A DNA stretch of 49,566 nt from Zygnema cylindricum (taxonomy: Eukaryota > Streptophyta > Zygnematophyceae > Zygnematales > Zygnemataceae). Under the pieces are notes generated by a model. The model saw only the letters and a program-made list of their open reading frames with translations, was not told the origin of the DNA and ran no database searches. Where the stretch lies: assembly GCA_037447655.1 (NCBI GenBank), contig JBBHKE010003190.1:64001-113566 (forward strand), in the 5' to 3' direction. Position numbers and translations under genes: made by a program. Shown here in pieces: positions 10,741 to 20,475 of this stretch. How positions within the stretch are numbered: the stretch's first letter is position 1; each line of letters begins with the position of its first letter.

Positions 10741-11177
10741 TCCGTTGTCTGAAGGCTCTTCGAATATCTTAAAATCCTCGTCAATCTGTGACTCCTCTGT
10801 GCTGTTCAAAGCGGATTCCAACAGTGCGATCATTTGCTTCGCTCCACGTCCATGTCCCAGAGTTTTTGTATGACTTGGTAAGATTCCCCTTGATGTCATC
10901 CGAGAGGGATGGGATTAGCAGCAATGTTCGTTCATCCTTTCAGAGTTGAAGCTCGATAGCATCAGCTTAATCTGAGAGTTGAAGCCCAATATCATCAGCT
11001 TCACCTAGTAGACTAGTGAATTTGGAAATGTGTGCATTCGTTATCACTTTATTGCTGTATTGTTTTATTATGAGGTTCTTTAACACCCTAGTCTTTACAC
11101 CAAATTCTCCTGCTGTCTAATATGCTCTCACTTGGATTCCTTGTAACCCCTTCACACATGTTGTTTCCTGAGGCCAA

Positions 11178-11178
11178 A

Positions 11179-11218
<40 letters not shown>

Positions 11219-11232
11219 CATCTCTCTCTCTA
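11178..11232. repeat. (TC)n microsatellite
   Basis: Almost pure CT dinucleotide repeat immediately upstream of the RNase H fragment. Confidence 0.9.
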
Positions 11233-11649
11233 CATTTGATCCTCTTTCGTTCTTGCCAGTGGGGTCTCTGCAGGAAGCAAACTCGGTTTCATTGGAATTG
11301 TTCCACGGAACCTACCACCGCATGCTCCTGTATACAGGCGGAATATATGGCCACTTTCCATGCCGCCAACAAAGCTACGCCGCCAACAAAGCTGTTTGGC
11401 TTCGCACTCTGCTTTCCAATCTTGGTTTTCCCCGTTCGGCTCCTACTTCTATTTTTTTCCGATTCCCAAGGAGCCTTTGCTTTGATCCGCAATCTTGATC
11501 ACCATAAAAGAACGAAGCACATCGACATGCAGTATCATTACTCTCGAAAGCCGGTCAAAGATAACACTCTCCGGTTTCTTTATGTCAAATCTGCCGACCA
11601 AGTGGCCGATTATCTCACGAAGGCTCTTTATCGCCCTCACTTTGAGTAG
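11233..11649 (+). pseudogene. Copia RNase H C-terminus (element G)
   Basis: The end of a copia polyprotein that differs from family A. Motifs are QAEYMATFHAANKA, then (in a second frame) KAVWLRTLLSNLGF, then DSQGAFALIRN, KRTKHIDMQYHYSRK, VKSADQVADYLTKAL and a TAG at 11647-11649. At least two frameshifts separate these blocks. A short CGCCAACAAAGCTACGCCGCCAACAAAGCT duplication (about 11360-11389) lies in the middle. The upstream domains are missing; a CT repeat replaces them. A polypurine-like run and LTR start follow in the expected order. Confidence 0.85.
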
Positions 11650-11734
11650 CATCGCCTCCCCTCCGGCCTTCGTCTTCCTTCTCCTCTTGGCTAAATTTTC
11701 TTTACTTTTCATCTCAATTTTCTTCCTAGTTTTC

Positions 11735-11747
11735 GCTTTTGGGGGGG
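11735..11747 (+). promoter_or_regulatory. Polypurine (G-rich) tract of element G
   Basis: CGCTTTTGGGGGGG directly precedes TGTTAAGGGTC. The placement between RNase H and the LTR start fits the plus-strand primer site, although it contains pyrimidines. Confidence 0.5.
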
Positions 11748-12440
11748 TGTTAAGGGTCATTTAGCAACGATTCACTTTTTATCACTCCTGGTCCCGTCTA
11801 TTCCATTCATTACATGTGTCGGTCCACTCTTGACTCTCTTTTCGTCCTGTTTGTACTTGCCATTACCTACGTCTGTCTAGTCTTGCCTCCCTCAAGTCCT
11901 TTGGCGGACTTGTCATTACCTACGTCGGTCTAGTATTGCCGCCCTACGTACAAGTTCTTTGGGCGACGCTCTCTCTGTTTGTCCTACGTATGTTTAATTC
12001 TCCTTGTTATGATTCTCGTTTGTATTTTAATTGTGTCATCGTACTTTTTGTTGCTTGACTCAACGTCGTTACTTTAGGTCTTAATTACTTATGTACATTG
12101 CCTCCCTAAAGTCAATCCTTTAGACTCTCGACTACATATGTTAGAATGTAGACTACATACATTAGAATCTAGTCGAAACGTGAAAGTCTCGAACACATTA
12201 ATTTACGCTAATCAAAGGTCGCAAAAGTCAAAAAAATTTATACCCGAAACCCACCGTTTTTTTTTTTTCAAAATATGAGTAACCGACGCCCGACCGAGTT
12301 TAGTCACGCTCCAAAATTGTTAACCGTTAACCGACCGTCGTTTACGAAAAAAAAAACAACCGAATCTTGATTTTTCACGACTAACCGTGCCCGCCCGTAA
12401 CTGAAAAAGTACAAAATTAATCAATGTACGACGGAATAAG
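11748..12440 (+). mobile_element. 3-prime LTR start of element G, end not located
   Basis: Starts TGTTAAGGGTC. A repeated block (GCGGACTTG/ACGTACAAG, then TACCTACGTC or TACGTATG) occurs near 11860-11990. No second copy of this LTR is in the window, so the right border is unknown and could lie beyond the minisatellite at 12450. Confidence 0.4.
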
Positions 12441-12449
12441 CCAATAATT

Positions 12450-12690
12450 ACGATTTGTCGCGTTCCTTAAGATTTTCGAAATGGATAGTGTTACTACTGT
12501 GTCACATTTGCGACGCTTTGTCGCGTTCCCTAAGATTTGCGAAATGAATAGTGTACTACCGTGTCGATTGAGACGCTCAGTGCTACCTAAAGATTTTCGA
12601 AATGAATAGTGTATCACCGTGATTGGACGCTTTGTCGTTCCCCTTGATTTGGAAATAAATGCCTGACAGCATCGTGTCGGATTCACGACG
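12450..12690. repeat. Degenerate tandem repeat, four units of 54-63 bp
   Basis: Units share CGCTTTGTCGCGTTCC, AAGATTTTCGAAATGAATAG and GTGT-ACCGTGT. Anchors fall near 12452, 12514, 12573 and 12627, with a fifth partial start near 12686. The overlapping minus-strand open frame (12417-12770) is a by-product of the repeat. Confidence 0.8.
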
Positions 12691-13426
12691 CTAATCATGA
12701 TGCCGCGATACTTCGCGATACCAAAAGTACAAATAAGACAATGTTGGAAAAAAAGTACAAAATTTTTCATTTTTGGTTTTGTTTGGCCGAATCAGTAGCC
12801 TCAGACCGTTTTTTTTTCTGGTGAGTCGACCGGCCGTAGCAGACCAAATTTTGGCCCCGACCGGTCTCGGGCTAAGCGATGGATCCGCTATCACGGTTCG
12901 GTTGACCGTTCGACCTCGACGCACTCCGTCCTTTTTTTTTTATTCTCCATTAGCATAGTTCATTCTATTTTTTTATTTACTCTATTTAGGTTTAATTTTT
13001 TAGTACCGTACAACACAGAAGTACTTCATCATTTAATTAGTATGGTGTACGGATATTGTCATACCGTACAAAATTGTACCTTTTTAAGTGATAAAGTATA
13101 ATCAAATGAGTTTTAGTAACCGCGGACACATGAGAATGTGCGCTCTAAAAAGGGAATATAATCGGGTTGTCAAATATCACGCTCGGACATATTCGTCCAG
13201 TAACCACGTTTCGACTGTGTGAACGTACGATTTGTGTGTACGATTTGTCAGATTTTGTCTGAATACCTATATTAATGTAAGCATGTTTGCGATTGACATT
13301 TTTTTTTTCAAAGACCCAAATTAGAAGCGTTAAACAATTAGAATGTATGTTTTTATTCAAAATTTTCAATTTCTTAATTAGCGTAAGCTACGGTAATATA
13401 TACATATACGCTAAAGAAACTTCTAC
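12691..13426. other. Unassigned, AT-rich
   Basis: No coding motif, RNA gene or boundary recognised. Poly-T runs at 12808-12818 and 12931-12941. GTACGG-type motifs recur, as in the LTRs of this window, so this may be decayed LTR sequence. Confidence 0.3.
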
Positions 13427-13566
13427 GCTAATAGCGATTGGCGGTGTAGTTGACAGGGTACATGCCCGTGTAACGGGCGTTGATTTACTACACCGTCGAT
13501 CGTATTTAGCGTGTTGAACACTAATTCGGCGCCCCTAAATTTTGACCCTTGAACCTTAAATAGAAT
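13427..13566 (-). repeat. Dispersed repeat R, copy 1 (minus)
   Basis: Read on the minus strand it gives ATTCTATTTAAGGTT, GGTCAAAATTTAGGGGCGCC, then GATCGACGGTGTAG. The copy at 37018 has ATTCTATTTCAGGTT, GGTCAAAAATTGGGGGCGCC and GATTGGTGGTGTAC. Within it, GCGATTGGCGGTGTAGT and ACTACACCGTCGATCG form an inverted repeat (13434-13503). A short plus-oriented piece (GCGATCGACGGTGTAG) recurs at 13677-13692. Confidence 0.6.
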
Positions 13567-13760
13567 AAATGACGCTATTTAAGGACGTGGACCATATTGT
13601 GCCACGTCTCCTGACACTGACTTAGAATTAATGACGCTAATTTTTTCTTTACTCTAATAATTTCTACACGCTAAATGCGATCGACGGTGTAGTTCTTCAA
13701 AAACGAAAAAGTGTATTCCGAACATGATGTCCGATGGCGGACGGCAGTTGCAGTCTGGTC

Positions 13761-13785
13761 TCCCAAAATCGCCTATAAAATCAAC
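13761..13785 (+). repeat. Duplicated TATA-containing block, copy 1
   Basis: TCCCAAAATCGCC, TATAAAA, then TCAAC. It recurs at 15491-15515 with two differences. Each copy is followed by a GA- or CT-rich stretch. It could be the core promoter of a dispersed element. Confidence 0.55.
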
Positions 13786-14185
13786 TCCCCCTCCCCCTAT
13801 CTCCCCTCTCTCCTCCTCTGTGTAGATATGCTTATATTGAAACATCCCTATATAGGGATTAAAATGTTTTCGGCATAAACTTTCTTCTTTTGACGTTTTT
13901 TATTCGGAGTTTGGTTTATTTCTTATCAATAATATTTCTTCTCTTTGCCTCTTTCATCGTCTCGCCCTCTATCCCCTCGCTTCTCTTGACGTCTTACCTT
14001 TTCTCCCACTTATCACCCTCTCCCTCCCTCCCCCCTCTTTCCCCCCCTCCCCTCACCCCCCCTCCAGCCTGTCTGCTGCTGCGGAATGAGAAGGCAAAGG
14101 CGCTTTGCATCATCGCCGCGAGCCGAAAAGGTTAGAAAATAAGGGAGGGGAGGGAGGAGAGGGGAAGGGAGGGGGGGGCTCCCCG
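13786..14185. other. CT-rich then G-rich low-complexity sequence
   Basis: CT-rich at 13786-13820 and 13965-14068. At 14141-14180 there is a run of G-blocks (GGGAGGGGAGGGAGG and further) that could form a G-quadruplex on the plus strand. The open frames here follow from the composition. Confidence 0.6.
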
Positions 14186-15490
14186 GGTTTTGGGGACAGT
14201 TTTGGGTATGGTTTTGAAAGGAGGAAGCTTTTGGTGAAATTTTGTGGAAATTATTTGAATTTGATGAAGAAGAAATGAGCCCAAGACAACCAATTTGTTG
14301 TTAAAAAAGGAGAGGTAACAGATAATCATAGCATATCATTGAGATAAAGGATTTTTTTTTGGATTTTATTGATAAATGAAGTATTAATAAATATTTATTT
14401 TCAATTTCACTGAAACTGAATAAATAGAACTCCTCTTATTTCGTTTCATTGTTTTTATTTCCCAATTTATTGTTTATAATTTTTATCCTCATTTTGATTT
14501 AGTTTCCAACCATAGGGGAACTCTCAAAAATGCCGGAGGTCTCTCATAATTGGCAAATGGTCAAAGTTTTTTTAATGTTTTTTTTGTTTTTACTTTTTTC
14601 AATATTGTCTCTATTTTAAATAATATTTTTATTCCCCCTTTTTTTATTTTTTTTATGATGCAGAAGTTGTTCCTTAAGAAAGGAGTACAGTTCAAAGTGT
14701 GGACTTTTCCTCGACAGAAATTCGCATTTTTTTTTTAAACTTTTTTTTTTCTTTTTTTTGTTTACATTTTTTTTCTATCTCTTTTTTTGTATGTTCATTT
14801 TTTGTACTTTATTATGTTCACGTTTTTTGTCCTTCTTTCCTTTTTTTTTTCGTTTTGATTTTTATTCTAGATCCTTAGGGAGGGGGGAGGGGTTAAAGAG
14901 AGAGGGAGAGAGGTGTTGCTTTTGGACAACCATCTGAGCGATATGAGGAATCCCCCGCAGCCACAGACAGATTGGGCCTACTACAGGTCAATACACGCGG
15001 AGGGGCTTTAGGGAGTCACAGAAATTAGTTAGACAGAAAGATAGGAAAGAGTACGGAGGGATATAATTAGCAAACAGATGAAGTAGACCAATAGACAAAA
15101 TAGAAGTACACGAAAGCCGTAGCTTTAATAAATGGTCCACTTAGGACAAAGGTGTTACAAATGACTTTCTTAATAAAGCCGAACTCTATTCTTGTCTTAC
15201 TTGACTATGTCTGTACTGCTCATTTTGACATTAATGGATGAAGAATATTCTTCTTGTCTATTCTGAGTGCTTTTGTACTCTAATGCTGTCCGTCTACATG
15301 AAACACTGTCTAATGTGGTCCAATGGAATGATGCCTACGCATGCTTGTTCACATGAACCTAAATATGTACAACTCCATGATTGTAATAATGGTATGGCTC
15401 CTTGTCGTCCAAATCGTGACGTCCGTTCGTACAAATAGTATTGTTCCACGATGTGACACCGATCACACAAAATCGGCGATACCCGATATT
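14186..15490. other. Unassigned, T-rich
   Basis: Long T-runs (14560-14860). No coding similarity, tRNA or element boundary seen. The open frames (for example 14550-14738 and 15294-15599 minus) have no recognisable product. Confidence 0.4.
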
Positions 15491-15515
15491 GCCCAAAATC
15501 GCCCATAAAATCAAC
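15491..15515 (+). repeat. Duplicated TATA-containing block, copy 2
   Basis: GCCCAAAATCGCC, CATAAAA, then TCAAC. Partner of 13761-13785. Confidence 0.55.
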
Positions 15516-17928
15516 AAGAGGGAGAGGATGGGAGATTTTTTTGTTTTTTCGTTTGTACATTTTTGGTTTTAACTTTCGCCCATTTGGACTCGAGTTCAAA
15601 TGGCTTCAAAGTTTTTTAGTATTTTTTTGTCTTTGAGGGGTGGGTTTTTTCAAAAACCTCTTGTATTTTGAGAACTAAAGAAATATTGTTTTCATACTTC
15701 ATTTGCAAATGATGGAATGATGACGTTTGGATTGAAATATAGTATTTTGTTTTTTTTTTTTTTACAGAACGTCACATGAAATGGAAAATTTGGTTTTGCT
15801 TTACCATATATTGTCGTATATTTTTTGTCCTTTATGATGTAATTGTCAGTTTTTCATACCGCATCAACAACTAACTACTTGTTTAAGATTGAAAAAAAAA
15901 AAACACATTCATTAGATTATGTCGTCCTCAATTCTCTTTCTTTTCCTTATCTTCAAAAGGAACTATAGAAACTCAACATTAAATTTTATAATTCGCTGGA
16001 TTGTTTGGACGTCACATTCGAAAAACAATAAGGTAAATATGAAATTTCGATAATATAGAGGAATCGAGGAATCTTAAATATCATTTTTTACATTCCACAA
16101 AATTGATACTGTCGTTGAGCTACAAAATGGACATCATCAACAGTAAACGAGTAGTATTGGTAGGCGCCACCAAAGGCCAACTACCCAAACATTATATTCT
16201 AAATAGAGGAAACAATATTCGAAGAGAGAAAAGGGTGTTTATAAAGGGGCAAAAGAGGACGATATTTTAACGAGATTTCAAACGGTCTTTTAAAGGGCCA
16301 AAACGATAATTTTAAGGAAAAAAAGGCAAGGTCCACACTTTCCCAACCAAAAAAAACGTTGTAGAAGATGCTTGCCATTTTTCTACGTACATGTCCGTGA
16401 CGAGAAGGGGAAAAAATAGCATGTACTCTCCCTCGTGCAAATTTTTTCGAAAACGTTTAACACGTGGAATAGCATTTTCCTATTCGTCAATCGACTATTA
16501 CTTTAAATAAAATCTCCTCGTTAGTCGATTTTATTGGAAGTTTGAAGACGAGCTGAAAACGTGGAAGTGGGTCGAAATGATAATAGTGCCAAATTGGAGT
16601 ACGCTCAAAGTTTCACGAGGACGCAAATTGTACTTTTACGGCTGAGGTTTTTTTTGTTTCATGTCCCATTTCTGTGAAAAAGAGTTAACTGCCACATTTT
16701 GTACACCAATATTTAATGAATGCCCAAATTAGTGTAATTGATGCTAATTAAACCATATTTATGTCAAAGAATAAGGATTAAAAAAATATTAATTATAATT
16801 TAGGTTCGAGGGACAAATTTTGAAGGTGTTTATTTAGTGTTCTTAACAAAAATAGCGATTCACAGTCTTCTGTACCATTATGCGAGTTGCCAAAAATGTG
16901 TCAAGATTTTATATAGTCCTTTTTTAAAGGACACAATCTAAAATAATTATACCCACGATAACATTAAGCCAGAGTGAACGAGTATGGACGGTCAAAATTA
17001 TTGCACGTCCTAACGCTCGTGTGATGTCACATGTCTTTCGTACTTTCATAGATTTGTACTTTATATTCTAACATTCGAAATGGCATGATCGTATTTTATG
17101 TTCGATTTCGAGTATTACGAGTTGATTTCATCGACAATATGTAATTTTTTTTCACGGTTGCACAATTTCCCAACCTCCACGTGACAAGAAAATGCGCTAA
17201 AAATTGCTAACCGGAAGATATAGACCTTCGCGATGATCTTCTGTTTTTACGACATTGTGCGATGTAGCAAGTAGTGTTCCGTATCGAAGGCACCTTGCCA
17301 ATATTCCATATGTACTTAAATTCGGGTATTCGGTAATAGATATATCGTTTTGATATTTGAGAAGTTTAATAGCGTGATACCTTTGTAAAGAATCGGTTTC
17401 GATATGCACTATTTATATCACGATATATCGAGGTGACTTTGGGTTCTAAAAAGTTTTCTGTGGGTCTCTCGTATGACTAACCGTATAATCTTGTCGTACG
17501 GACATTGAACTCCCACCGAATATAGCGTGATAATTTTTGTTCGTCCTGGAGCGATATATCGAGCCCTCTGATCGTTCGATATTCAATATATCGAATACAT
17601 ATTTTATCGCATAAATTTTTACCCGATACACAACACTAGCTAGCCACAACATTGTAGTAGCAAACCAAATTTGCCTCTTAAAATACGATAATATCGAAAG
17701 GAGCTTCACAATACGTATCACCACAGAGTATAAAAGTTGCAAAAGGTAAACTTGTAGAACAAGTAACACAACACCTCCTCCGAACTTCTTTCACCTCCCA
17801 ATCTATCTCGGCCAAAAGGACGAGTAGGAAGGGCCTCCTCTTATTGAGCCCCTCTAAGCTTGAATGACGATAAATCCTCCTTCCTTCCGTCTCTCCATCA
17901 TCCTAGCACTCATGGAGTACTATATCGT
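15516..17928. other. Unassigned, AT-rich
   Basis: No coding motif recognised on either strand. GATATATCG or a one-base variant occurs near 17339, 17421, 17552 and 17591, all in a minus-strand open frame region (17197-17769) with no known product. The last 120 bases precede the minus-strand LTR at 17943 and would be its leader. On the minus strand an ATG at 17913 opens only 17 codons before a stop. Confidence 0.35.
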
Positions 17929-17942
17929 GCTCCGATACCAAT
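17929..17942 (-). promoter_or_regulatory. Primer-binding site of element E
   Basis: On the minus strand, ATTGGTATCGGAGC directly follows the LTR end. TGGTATCGGAGC pairs with the 3-prime end of initiator tRNA-Met (GCTCTGATACCA, from memory) with one G-U wobble. Elements F and B1 have the same site type. Confidence 0.75.
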
Positions 17943-18700
17943 TGATAGGATCGAATAATAAAACACTGATTGCAAATGCAAGTGGAACCATAAAAGATAA
18001 AACACACACACACCAGAGAAAGATAACCCAACGGGAGCCAATATATAACATGGAGAAATTTAATTACATAATCTCCTCACACCCTCAAAACACTTACTTC
18101 TAACTCTTAATCATATAAAAGATAAACTTCACTAACCTCCTCTAACTTCTCAAGAAACACCACAAAGATATCAAACTCCCTTAACTCCTTAAACTCCTTC
18201 ATAATCTACAAGGAGGATCAACTCTCACTGAATTGATAAAAACCTCTTTCTCACTACGCCTCAATAAACTCCTTCAAACGTCACGTAACAATACCATCCA
18301 AACTGTACATGTTAAACGCACTAAGCGCTAACCAATCAAACTACATCAAGACGTAACACAACACAGTACACGACTAGAAATGCGTAAGAGTCAACGTGGC
18401 GAAACAAACGACCGACAAGTGCGAACAGACTTGAACTACACGGTATGGCTAGAAAAGTCAATTGCGAACCAACTTGAACCACACGTTATGACTAGAACTT
18501 GCGTGAACCGGAACGACCAAACAATTTCCATGTCACTTCTATAGTACGACTCAAACTTACGTGGAATGATTCAAAATGAACAAACAATTTCCACGTCACT
18601 TCAAATATCTAGCGACGAAACTACTTCGTCGCTGGTCGTCGCTGCTTTAGCTACAAGAATGTCTTGTCGCTAAATGAGGTCTCAGTACTTAATCCTAACA
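17943..18700 (-). mobile_element. LTR of element E
   Basis: On the minus strand the 758-bp LTR starts TGTTAGGAT and ends ATCCTATCA, a near-perfect 9-bp inverted terminal repeat. The end CGATCCTATCA resembles the ends of elements F (CGATCCTGCA) and B1 (CGATCCTTTCA), so the three are probably related. AGCGACGAA and TTCGTCGCT (18611-18633) form a 9-bp hairpin with a 5-base loop. It is followed by its primer site but by no recognisable internal domain. Confidence 0.75.
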
Positions 18701-19142
18701 TACTTCACCTTATTGCAGGAACAACCTATACTAGATTTTTTTATTCAAGACCACGAAATAAGCGCACTACCCAAAAAAGTAAAAGCCAGTGGAAGATCAT
18801 CGTGGCCCTTTCGGAATTGACAAAACCATTAGAATTGGACAAAGCCAACAAGTTCAATGATTTTTTTCGAAACCGCATATCACTTGGCAACAAATTGCCA
18901 TCAAAGGAAATCAATACTGACCGTAACACTTGTAACGGTTGCGTGAAAAAAAAAACAACTAAACCGAATTGCATTATACCATACCATGAAGAACTGTTAA
19001 ACACAATTTCTGTGTGAGTTTTGTGACATCACACTATGTTGTAATTTGCATGGGATTCACGAATTAGTTACAATTTCAAGTTCAATTTCGCGTTAGCTCC
19101 ACCTGATTCGGAATGGAAACACAGTCCTGTAGATTAGCCAGG
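18701..19142. other. Unassigned
   Basis: An open frame at 18664-19017 begins inside the LTR and ends in this stretch. It contains CNGC but resembles nothing I recognise. No RNA gene or repeat seen. Confidence 0.3.
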
Positions 19143-19308
19143 ACTCTCATTTTCTCTCAAAAAATGTTACGATTCATTGAAAGAATCGTACACACGCGGA
19201 ATCAGTTTGATTTCGCGAAAGAAAAACTCTCATTTTCTCTCAAAAAATGTTACGATTCATTGAAAGAATCGTACACACGCGGAATCAGTTTGATTTCGCG
19301 AAAGAAAA
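19143..19308. repeat. Perfect 83-bp tandem duplication
   Basis: Units 19143-19225 and 19226-19308 appear identical (ACTCTCATTTTCTCTCAAAA...GAAAGAAAA). Each contains the inverted repeat ACGATTC and GAATCGT around a short loop. The duplication creates a repeated peptide in the open frame 19113-19373, which has no known product. Confidence 0.9.
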
Positions 19309-19421
19309 ACTGTACTTTCTTGAATATACCAAAAGTAGAGTTACGCGAAAGTTCTATAAGTTTTGCGAAATGAATTTGTCGTTTCGTTTCGTGTCTAGAT
19401 TTTCGTACGTCTAATATAGTA

Positions 19422-19817
19422 CGATAGTACTTCTAGTTTTGTCTAGTACTTTCGTTTTGGTTTGTCGTTTTGCTATGTTTCAGTCCTTAGTGAAATATAG
19501 AGTATTCTAGCGTAATCTGCAGACAGGTGGCAGATTTCTGGAGGCTTCTTGACGGCGCACGCTCACACGTGTCACGCCATGGCTGGTATTGTATTTAAGG
19601 GATACCATGACTGTGTGTTAATCAATCAATGAGGAATTGGAGGATTATATGGAGTAATAGAAGAGAGAGAGAAGAAATTGTAATTTCAGTTTTTTTTTTA
19701 ATGTGAGAATTTTCTGAAATGTCTCTTCAATGTTGATTTAATGTTTTATAATCTGAATGCTTCTGCTGCTATAAGTGTTTGTAAGTGAGCTCAGAGTTTA
19801 TTATCGATCCTTTCAGA
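19422..19817 (+). mobile_element. Family B LTR, first tandem copy
   Basis: Shares GATAGTAC, then CAGGTGG, AGGCTTCTTG, GGCGCACGCT, ACACGTGTCACGCCATGGCT and GGTATTGTATTTAAGGG with the next copy, and both end in ATCGATCCTTTCA. TATTTAAG near 19594 is a likely TATA box. The true LTR start probably lies upstream of 19422 but is not identified. Confidence 0.7.
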
Positions 19818-20233
19818 TAGTACTCCTAGATTTCTGTAGTTCTTTCGTTTGGTTTTTCGTTTTGCAATGATTTAGTCTTAAGTGAGAATTAGAGTGTTCT
19901 AGTCTATTCTATTGACAGGTGGTAGATTTCTAGAGGCTTCTTGGAGGCGCACGCTTACACGTGTCACGCCATGGCTGGTATTGTATTTAAGGGACACCAT
20001 GGAATGGTATAATCAATTAAGTAAGGAATAGAAGAAGGAATAGAGACAAGAAGAGAGAAGAGAAAAATTTGTAATTTCGAATTTTTATTAATGTGAGATT
20101 TTTTCCGAAATATTCCTCAATGTCAATTTAATTTGTTTTAATTCTGATTAATGTTATTGCTTCTGCTATTGCTATTGCTTTCGCTGTTTCTATTGCTTAC
20201 TGGTGGACATTGAGCTTGTTATCGATCCTTTCA
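19818..20233 (+). mobile_element. Family B LTR, second tandem copy (5-prime LTR of B1)
   Basis: Begins GATAGTACTCCTAG immediately after the end of the first copy and finishes TATCGATCCTTTCA before the primer site. The head of the LTR is missing compared with the first copy, so this is a tandem LTR-LTR arrangement rather than two whole elements. A TATTTAAGGG box recurs near 19985. Confidence 0.75.
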
Positions 20234-20235
20234 TT

Positions 20236-20250
20236 TGGTATTGGAGCGGG
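20236..20250 (+). promoter_or_regulatory. Primer-binding site of B1
   Basis: TGGTATTGGAGCGGG lies two bases after the LTR. TGGTATTGGAGC pairs with the initiator tRNA-Met 3-prime end using two G-U wobbles. Confidence 0.7.
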
Positions 20251-20475
20251 TAGAGCTCCATTGTGGTAAATCCCTGTCTAATGTTGGCGCATGGGGGGAA
20301 GGAATAAGAAGAGGTCCCCTCAGACTCCCTCCTCTACAGCTACCCCCGTATTGAATTATTGGGATAATCTACCAGACTCCCGAGGGGCCTCTCAAGAAAG
20401 AAAAGGAATTCACATTTTACGGAGTTGTATTTGACTCGTCATTCCCTACGGTTTCCGTTGATCAAAATTGGTTCG

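Larger units (their letters stand above)
8284..11090 (-). pseudogene. Decayed minus-strand coding region, gag-like in part
   Basis: Minus-strand frames are open for long stretches and join with few stops. From the 5-prime end (about 11090) one reads KTRVLKNLIIKQYSNKVI, then TSLLGEADDIGLQLS and ERTLLLIPSLSDDIKGNL. These resemble the gag (UBN2-type) pattern of a conserved acidic segment followed by a 'LL-SLP' motif. Further on are ESALNSTEESQIDEDFK, a 10-residue direct repeat GGEDEVKSQK, lysine-rich stretches (8718-9098 and 9400-9780 are open), and a better-preserved end with AIEAEQSHRRREKPYLVLGG, PMGADLRRTPIGDSKDR and LTKTDKLGQIGCDGRN. No protease or RT follows. The product is not identified. 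A retroelement gag is the best guess, a host pseudogene the alternative. Confidence 0.45.

Noticed and set aside
17446-17769. 107-codon minus-strand open frame with hydrophobic start
   Set aside because: No recognisable domain, no second copy and AT-rich context; chance is more likely.
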